NCBI GenBank assembly: GCA_034509425.1
Contig: JAVTVJ010001245.1
Location: 62,001 to 126,000 of the forward strand
Reading direction: 5' to 3'
Source: Eopsaltria australis
Taxonomy: Eukaryota > Chordata > Aves > Passeriformes > Petroicidae
DNA length: 64,000 nucleotides
The notes below the pieces were generated by a model. That model was given only the letters and a program-made list of their open reading frames with translations, was not told the DNA's origin and did no database searches. A program made the translations under genes and the position numbers. This document shows positions 55,301 through 64,000 of the stretch, piece after piece; position 1 is the stretch's first letter; every line of letters begins with the position of its first letter.

Positions 55301-56928
55301 ACTGGGTTTGTCCCTCTTTCTGTGCCTTCTGTTTTCCCTGTGCTTGGCACCTGCTACCCAGGGCTGTGTGGCTGCGTGGCACAGCCAAAGTGCAGGAGAG
55401 CCTCATTTGTCTGCCCTTTGAGGTGGCTGCTTGCGGCACCTTTTTCAACGTGGAAGCTCAGTCTGGAGTGCGAGTTCCCCCCTCTGTTTGGTCCCAGAGG
55501 CCAGGGCCTGTCATCTGCAGTCCCAGGTGGCATTGAGGGCTGCCCAGTGCCTCAGCCTAGTGTGACCCTGCTGCAAACGACAGGAGACAGTGGCAGGTGG
55601 TTGTTTCCAAGGTCACGTCCTTCAGGGCCGGTGTGCCGTGTGCATCCTTTGTCCAGCCCGAGACTTAGGGATCAGATGCAGGCCCTGCTGCTGCCACTGA
55701 AGCCAGTGAGGATTTGGTGGTTGGCTTCCGTCCCAGCAGAACTGGTCCCTTACGAAGGCATGTGCTGATGGTGCCCTGCAGATTTCTGGGCTGCCTGGGA
55801 GCCAGGGAGCTGTCCCTTGTTGTTATTGTCCACCAGGGAAAGCTGTGCCAGCCAGGTGTGCATCAGCACAGCAAACAGGGAGTGTGCAAGTCTCTTCCAT
55901 CTGTGTGTGCTGAGAGTTTTGATCTTTGAGATGAAGTGGCACAAAGTCAATTGCTTTTGGTCCCTCTGTGTATCTCTATGTTAGGTAATGCTGCTAAATC
56001 TGCCTGTAGCACAGCAGCAGGGGAAAAAGCCTCTCAGCTCTGCAGGTGTGATAAGCTGCCATTGATCCTGAGCAATATCTTTTTACAAAGGCGTCAAAAA
56101 CTGCTTAAAAGGTGAGATAACATGGAATGGTGGTTCCAAACCATCACTCTTTGGACAGCTGTGGTTTTTCTGTTTTCCTAAGCCAGCTTCCTGTAGCCTG
56201 TCCACCTGGTCTCTGCCTCCTCGCTCCCATTTTTTATGGCGCTGGCCCATTTTGAATGAATGGTTTCCTCCCACAACCATCTACTATGTTCTAAGATCCA
56301 CATTCTGTTTTAAACTGTTTTTCTTTTTTTCTTTACATCCCTTACAGGCAGTTCCCTATGGCTCACAGATATGTCCAGGGAAGAAATGTGGAAAATTGTT
56401 ATGTGCCACAATATTAAAGGAATATAAGAACAATATATATAATGAGACTTAATTGTCCTTCAGGTAAATTAACAGTGAGACTTGAATTGCGGACAGTATT
56501 AAGAGCTATTGAGTTGATGAATGACTTTCTGATGCTTTAATTATATAACATCTTGGTCAATGTAAAAATTTGCCATAGAAGGAGAGGTTCACTTCAAGTA
56601 ACAGAATAGTCAGTTGTGTCTGCCTGTTAGAAATGTATGAGAGTATGAGACAAGAACCTCTTTGTACCTGTGAAAAATGCTGTACAGAAAATGGGGCAGT
56701 TCCAGCAGATGTTGTTAGTCAGCTTTGCCTGGAAGTCTAGAAAACACAATTGAAGGTACATTCTTACTCACTTACTGACTGGTGTGAGTATAGTTCAACT
56801 GCAAAATGCAATGCCCATGCTTCAAAAACCACTGGCCAAGTAGTCTCTTTTGAAAAATGTAGTGAAATTTGCTTATCTTCTTTTTTTGGGGTGGGGTGGG
56901 GGGTTGTCCCTTGGTCCAGTGAATCTAT
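55301..56928. other. No gene recognised
   Basis: Open stretches up to about 200 codons on the plus strand, overlapping the CR1 fragment, show no domain. Part may be further decayed CR1 sequence. Confidence 0.35.
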
Positions 56929-57480
56929 GTGTTCGTTGTAAACGTGAAAGGAGAGATCGGACCCTGGGTTCTAAGGCAGAGTTGGTTTATTTCAGTTTGA
57001 GCTGGGTGCCACCGGAGAGGGACCCTGACCAAAGAAATCCCTGGGCCTTTATACCCTTACAGTCTGTGCACCTGACATTCATGCACTTCTCACGTGCCAT
57101 GCACATGCCTCATAGTCCTATGGTGTTTTATGGTCTGGGGTCTTCTGACACCTTATTGGATTCTCCATGTTCATTAACTATGAACCATGTGCCATTATCT
57201 GCTCTTATCTTCCACCTTGGGGCAGTCTTGGGGGCCTCCAGGGAGATAACAAGTCTTCCTCTGTTTTATCCTCTGCTTAGCCATTCTGCTAACAGAGTTC
57301 ATTTCAAGTTCACCTATGCTAAGTTTTGAGCAGGGCCCTCTCATGCTAAGCTGAAAGCAAGTTACAATTAAACTTAAACCTACACGGATAATTTCTAATA
57401 TTCTATAAGTAAACTTATTTTAATCCCCAATAATAAACTCCTAGTTTACATCTAGCACCTGGTTTACAGTGCAAGTTCTG
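56929..57480 (-). repeat. ERV LTR (approximate ends)
   Basis: On the minus strand a TATAAA at 57048-57053 and an AATAAA at 56986-56991 are about 60 bp apart, as in the other LTRs here. The 3' end is placed at CGAACACA near 56929. The 5' end is not defined. No internal retroviral sequence was recognised downstream. Confidence 0.5.
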
Positions 57481-58841
57481 CCTATCTCGAGGCCACACAA
57501 GTCATCTCAGCACCCTTGTTTGTTGGCTTATGCCCTTCTAATAGGGCTCTTGGTGCTTCTATTTGAGTCAGTCTGGTGTATGTCATTAATGTTACTCTAT
57601 ACTCTGCTGTGATACCCCCATGTAACCAATCACAGACCCATCCACAAAGCAAGAATCAGAAAGGGAAATCTTGCACTTTCTCAAGCATCTTTGGGTGCAT
57701 GACCTGATGCACCCAAATGGGAAGTCACTGTGGTCTGATGGACAGTTATGAGCTGGTAGGTCAAAGGGAAGAGGGGAACATACGTGCAAAACATGAAGTT
57801 AGCTGATCTGTGAAATTTGGATAGGGTAGATCCATCAAATCCCTTGTGCTTGGCTTGACACCAGAAGTTCAAGCCAATCCTGCCTCTGCTTGTGTTACCT
57901 AAGGACTAGAAACTTTTCTGACAGGTCAAATATCACTGCTTTGAAGCATTTGACCACAATATTTTTAAGAGGCCATACCACAGTACAGACTGAATGAGAG
58001 GGTAAAATAAAAGGAAGTAAGCCCTGCTTGTATATAATAGGTAGTAATTTATAATTATGCAGTGAAATTATTAAATGAAATACAAATTGAATAAGTCTCA
58101 TGTAAATCCAGGCGAGTTGTAAAAATGTGGTTTACAATACGTAGTATGCTCCTCAACCCTACACTTCATGATAATTGCTGAATGGCTGCCTCAGATAGCA
58201 TTAAACACTTCAAAATACATGTATATTTTGCATACGGGCAAAACCTTGCAGTCACACTAGGCAATGAAAGAGCAGTAGCATGCCTTATATCTTACGGGTG
58301 TCAACAGAATTTTTGAGTAGATTATTTCTACTAGCTGACTTTTGCATTCAAATAGGAGTCTGTCTTAATTGTCCTTGTTGAGCACGCTGGATTACAACTT
58401 CCATTGTTGCACTGCAACTGCCAACCATTTTTGTTTCAAACACAATGAAATGTATATGGACTACTGCAATAAATTACCACTTTGCTATGAGTAGCTCTTG
58501 GAAAATATAAAAAAAATCTAAGTTTGCAATACCTAATATATTACAATATGTATGTAGACATGATACCTACATGACTAGGAAAAAAGAAAACCCTGCATAT
58601 GAAACAACAGATTTAATTACTTCAGCCTATACCTGCTTTGGATAGTATATACACTTCTACAGCCTGTGAAGGCAGAGGTTATTGTGTGCTATACACACAT
58701 AACTGTGGTAAAACAGTATTGCTGTATTATATATAGTTAGAGCTATACACAGTCCTACACAGCACATCACATTTTGGGTTCCAGCAGATTGAATTTTGGT
58801 TTTCTGTAATACATCATTGATGAATGAAGATTTGTCCCGTC
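57481..58841 (-). other. 3' flank and probable 3' UTR of TEK
   Basis: AT-rich sequence downstream of the TEK stop codon. Some of it must be 3' UTR; a poly(A) site was not assigned. No separate gene seen. Confidence 0.4.

Positions 58842-64000
<5,159 letters not shown>

Overview
The window reads as bird nuclear DNA, most likely from a songbird. Spliced vertebrate genes are interleaved with avian class II (beta-like) endogenous retroviruses, ERVL-type LTRs and CR1 LINE fragments. Exons of TEK and of a broken YTHDC2 copy share the window. Both genes are Z-linked in birds as I recall, so a Z or W segment is the simplest inference. The dense retroviral remains and gene decay would suit W or a rearranged part of Z, but the sequence alone cannot decide this.

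Layout. 1-4600: degenerate minus-strand provirus (integrase, RNase H, RT, protease, gag, then an LTR). 4950-11830: an EGF-like exon followed by nearly 7 kb of C/A-rich low-complexity DNA, holding short complex islands that keep splice-acceptor sequence. 11830-14927: a second minus-strand provirus (LTR, Lys-type primer site, gag), cut off where it meets the low-complexity DNA. 15560-19116: a YTHDC2 pseudogene on the minus strand with its CpG-rich 5' end; the helicase-core exons are missing and there are frame breaks. 20115-20320: a 30-bp minisatellite. 21852-23040: two LTR-like elements in inverted orientation. About 23700-23986: another LTR-like end.

25024-33250 holds a Maestro heat-like (MROH family) gene on the minus strand. 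A nine-exon module of about 437 codons is present twice in tandem. Every splice phase I could trace is consistent, including the join from the last exon of the upstream module to the first exon of the downstream one. 34365-35060 is an orphan retroviral env TM remnant. 38101-38667, 39736-40301, 41546-41938 and 56929-57480 are further LTRs. 42856-43140 is a 46-bp GC-rich minisatellite, and 48270-48500 a CpG island with two CTCF-like motifs. 51059-53967 carries plus-strand exons of a long coiled-coil protein (CEP250/rootletin-like). 58842-63608 carries the last eight exons of TEK (TIE2) on the minus strand, covering most of the kinase domain and the C-terminal tail, with no visible breaks.

These genes are not a pathway; they are separate eukaryotic loci. 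The clearest unusual features are the in-frame duplicated MROH module with a mosaic pattern of identity, the YTHDC2 remnant, and the low-complexity block with exon-like islands. Exon boundaries were read by eye from splice consensus and reading phase. LTR ends are approximate unless stated otherwise.
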